A DNA stretch of 13,529 bases from DATCZS01 sp036525795 (GTDB taxonomy: Bacteria; Actinomycetota; Acidimicrobiia; Spongiisociales; ZC4RG35): positions 1 through 13,529 of the forward strand of contig DATCZS010000076.1 of the NCBI GenBank assembly GCA_036525795.1, written 5' to 3'. The position numbers and the translations under genes are program-made. The notes under the pieces were generated by a model, which made no database searches, was not told the origin of the DNA, and saw nothing but the letters and a program-made list of their open reading frames with translations. Shown piece by piece: positions 12,316 through 13,529 of this stretch (position 1 is its first letter; each line of letters starts with the position of its first letter).

Positions 12316-13529
12316 GTGTTCGACATCGCCACAGCAGCAGTAGAAGGAGCCCTTGCGGCCGGTGCCACCTATGCCGACGCCCGGGTGACGGCCCGCCGAA
12401 TCCGGTCGATCTCGGTCCAGAACACCGTGGTCGAGTCGGTCTCGACGATCGAACAGGCAGGAGTCGGCGTGCGCGCCCTCATGGGGTCGTCGTGGGGCTT
12501 CTTCGCCACCGACGGGCTCGACACCCGCAGCGCTCGCAGTGCCGGCGGGCGAGCCGCCGAGATCGCCCGGGCGAGTGCCGCCGTCCCCGGCCCTCCGCTC
12601 CAGCTGGCCGACGTCCCGGTCAGCCAGGACCGCTACCAGACCCCGCACGTCGAGCACCCGTTTGCGGTGCCCATCGACGATCAGGCCGAGCTGCTCATCG
12701 ACTCCACCCGGCTGATGCTCGAAGAGCCCCGGGTCGAGTTCGCCACCGGCTCGCTCGGGTTCTGGGACATCGAAACGTGGTTGGTCTCCTCGCAGGGCCA
12801 TCGCATCCATCAGAACCTGATCCACTCGGGTGGAGGAATCCAGGCGACGTCGATCGGTGACGGCGAATCGCAGGTGCGGACCTACCCGCAGTCCCGCGTT
12901 CACTACGAGTCGGCCGGGTACGAGTCGATCAGGAACTGGGACTACCTGGCCAACGCCCCGCGCGTCGCCGCCGAGGCGGCAGCCCTCCTCGGTGCCGCCG
13001 AGATGGAGGAGTGCGAGAAGCCGCTGATCCTCGAAGGGTCCCAGGTGGCATTACAGATCCACGAATCCGTGGGCCACGCCATCGAGCTCGATCGGATCCT
13101 CGGGTGGGAGGCCGCCTTCGCGGGGACCTCCCATCTGGAGCTCCCCCGGCTGGGTGTCCACCGGTACGGATCGGACCTCATGAACATCACCGCAGACGCC
13201 ACTCTGCCGGGCGCACTCGGGAGTTTCGGCTACGACGACGAGGGAACGCCCGCTCAACGGGTCGACATCGTCAAGGACGGCGTGTGGGTCGGCGTGCTCT
13301 CCGGGCGTGACTCCGCGTCGATCGCCGGCCTTCCGCCGGGAGGGATGGTTCGGGCAGACGGCTACGACCGCATGCCGATGGTCCGGATGACCAATGTGGG
13401 CCTGCTGCCGGGCGATTCGTCGCTCGAGGACATGATCGCGGCCACCGAGGACGGGGTGCTGATGGCGACGAATCGTTCGTGGTCGATCGACGACAAGCGG
13501 CTCAACTTCCAGTTCGGCTGTGAGATCGG
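12316..13529 (+). CDS. TldD/PmbA-type metalloprotease, 3' end outside the window
   Basis: 404 codons are visible with no stop. The protein belongs to the TldD/PmbA family (U62), zinc peptidases that act as heterodimers on unfolded or modified peptides, for example in maturation of ribosomal peptides and antitoxin decay. The family's metal motif HExxxH is present as H-E-S-V-G-H at 249-254, followed by A-I-E-L-D; this subunit type (TldD-like) carries the active site. The N-terminal domain reads YADARVTARRIRSISVQNTVVE as expected (about 19-41), and the downstream GALGSFGYDDEGTPAQRVDIVKDG block (about 299-322) is also typical. The remaining ligand region near the C terminus is cut off. Start GTG 12316 is forced by an upstream in-frame TGA. 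The PmbA-like partner would be expected immediately downstream, outside the window. Confidence 0.92.
   Translation, partial: MFDIATAAVEGALAAGATYADARVTARRIRSISVQNTVVESVSTIEQAGVGVRALMGSSWGFFATDGLDTRSARSAGGRAAEIARASAAVPGPPLQLADVPVSQDRYQTPHVEHPFAVPIDDQAELLIDSTRLMLEEPRVEFATGSLGFWDIETWLVSSQGHRIHQNLIHSGGGIQATSIGDGESQVRTYPQSRVHYESAGYESIRNWDYLANAPRVAAEAAALLGAAEMEECEKPLILEGSQVALQIHESVGHAIELDRILGWEAAFAGTSHLELPRLGVHRYGSDLMNITADATLPGALGSFGYDDEGTPAQRVDIVKDGVWVGVLSGRDSASIAGLPPGGMVRADGYDRMPMVRMTNVGLLPGDSSLEDMIAATEDGVLMATNRSWSIDDKRLNFQFGCEI

Noticed and set aside
12097..12903. 268-codon minus-strand frame overlapping the TldD-like gene start
   Set aside because: The plus-strand frame gives a recognisable TldD/PmbA protein with HExxxH; the minus frame has no domain.

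Overview
The window looks like chromosome of a high-GC Gram-positive bacterium, most likely an actinobacterium of the Acidimicrobiia type. The evidence is dense GC-rich coding with G/C-biased third positions, many GTG starts, a SARP regulator, an MprA/MprB-like two-component system and several apparently leaderless genes. The lineage is an inference from style, not from a marker gene. No insertion sequence, phage gene, CRISPR array or rRNA is visible.

Layout. 1-93 (-): first 31 codons of an acyltransferase-3 family membrane protein. 335-2113 (-): CocE/NonD-type hydrolase. 2223-2415 (-): tRNA-Phe(GAA) and tRNA-Asp(GTC) in one short operon, with a visible promoter and a hairpin filling the spacer. 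2513-3307 (-): small SARP regulator (OmpR-type winged helix plus BTAD). Divergent from it, 3451-4567 (+): a membrane-anchored protein of four 32-residue tandem repeats and a membrane-anchored NTF2-like protein. 4660-5667 (-): zinc-binding MDR dehydrogenase. Divergent from that, 5745-6528 (+): a VOC/glyoxalase-like protein and a hotdog thioesterase. 6565-9066 (-): complete polar amino acid ABC importer (lipoprotein, permease, ATPase). 9309-9875 (-): exported protein with a Gly/His-rich tail. 9992-12045 (-): histidine kinase and response regulator. 12316-13529 (+): N-terminal two thirds or more of a TldD/PmbA-type metalloprotease, cut by the window end.

Two groups deserve attention. First, the SARP and the divergent repeat/NTF2-like pair form a compact regulator-plus-envelope module whose structural genes I cannot assign. 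Second, the response regulator, kinase and exported His-rich protein appear to be one signalling unit: short TGAG/CTCA elements spaced exactly 11 bp apart occur both upstream of the response regulator and upstream of the exported protein. A third theme is translation initiation: three genes have a TANNNT hexamer exactly 6 nt before a GTG start and no Shine-Dalgarno, with two further looser cases, which points to leaderless mRNAs.
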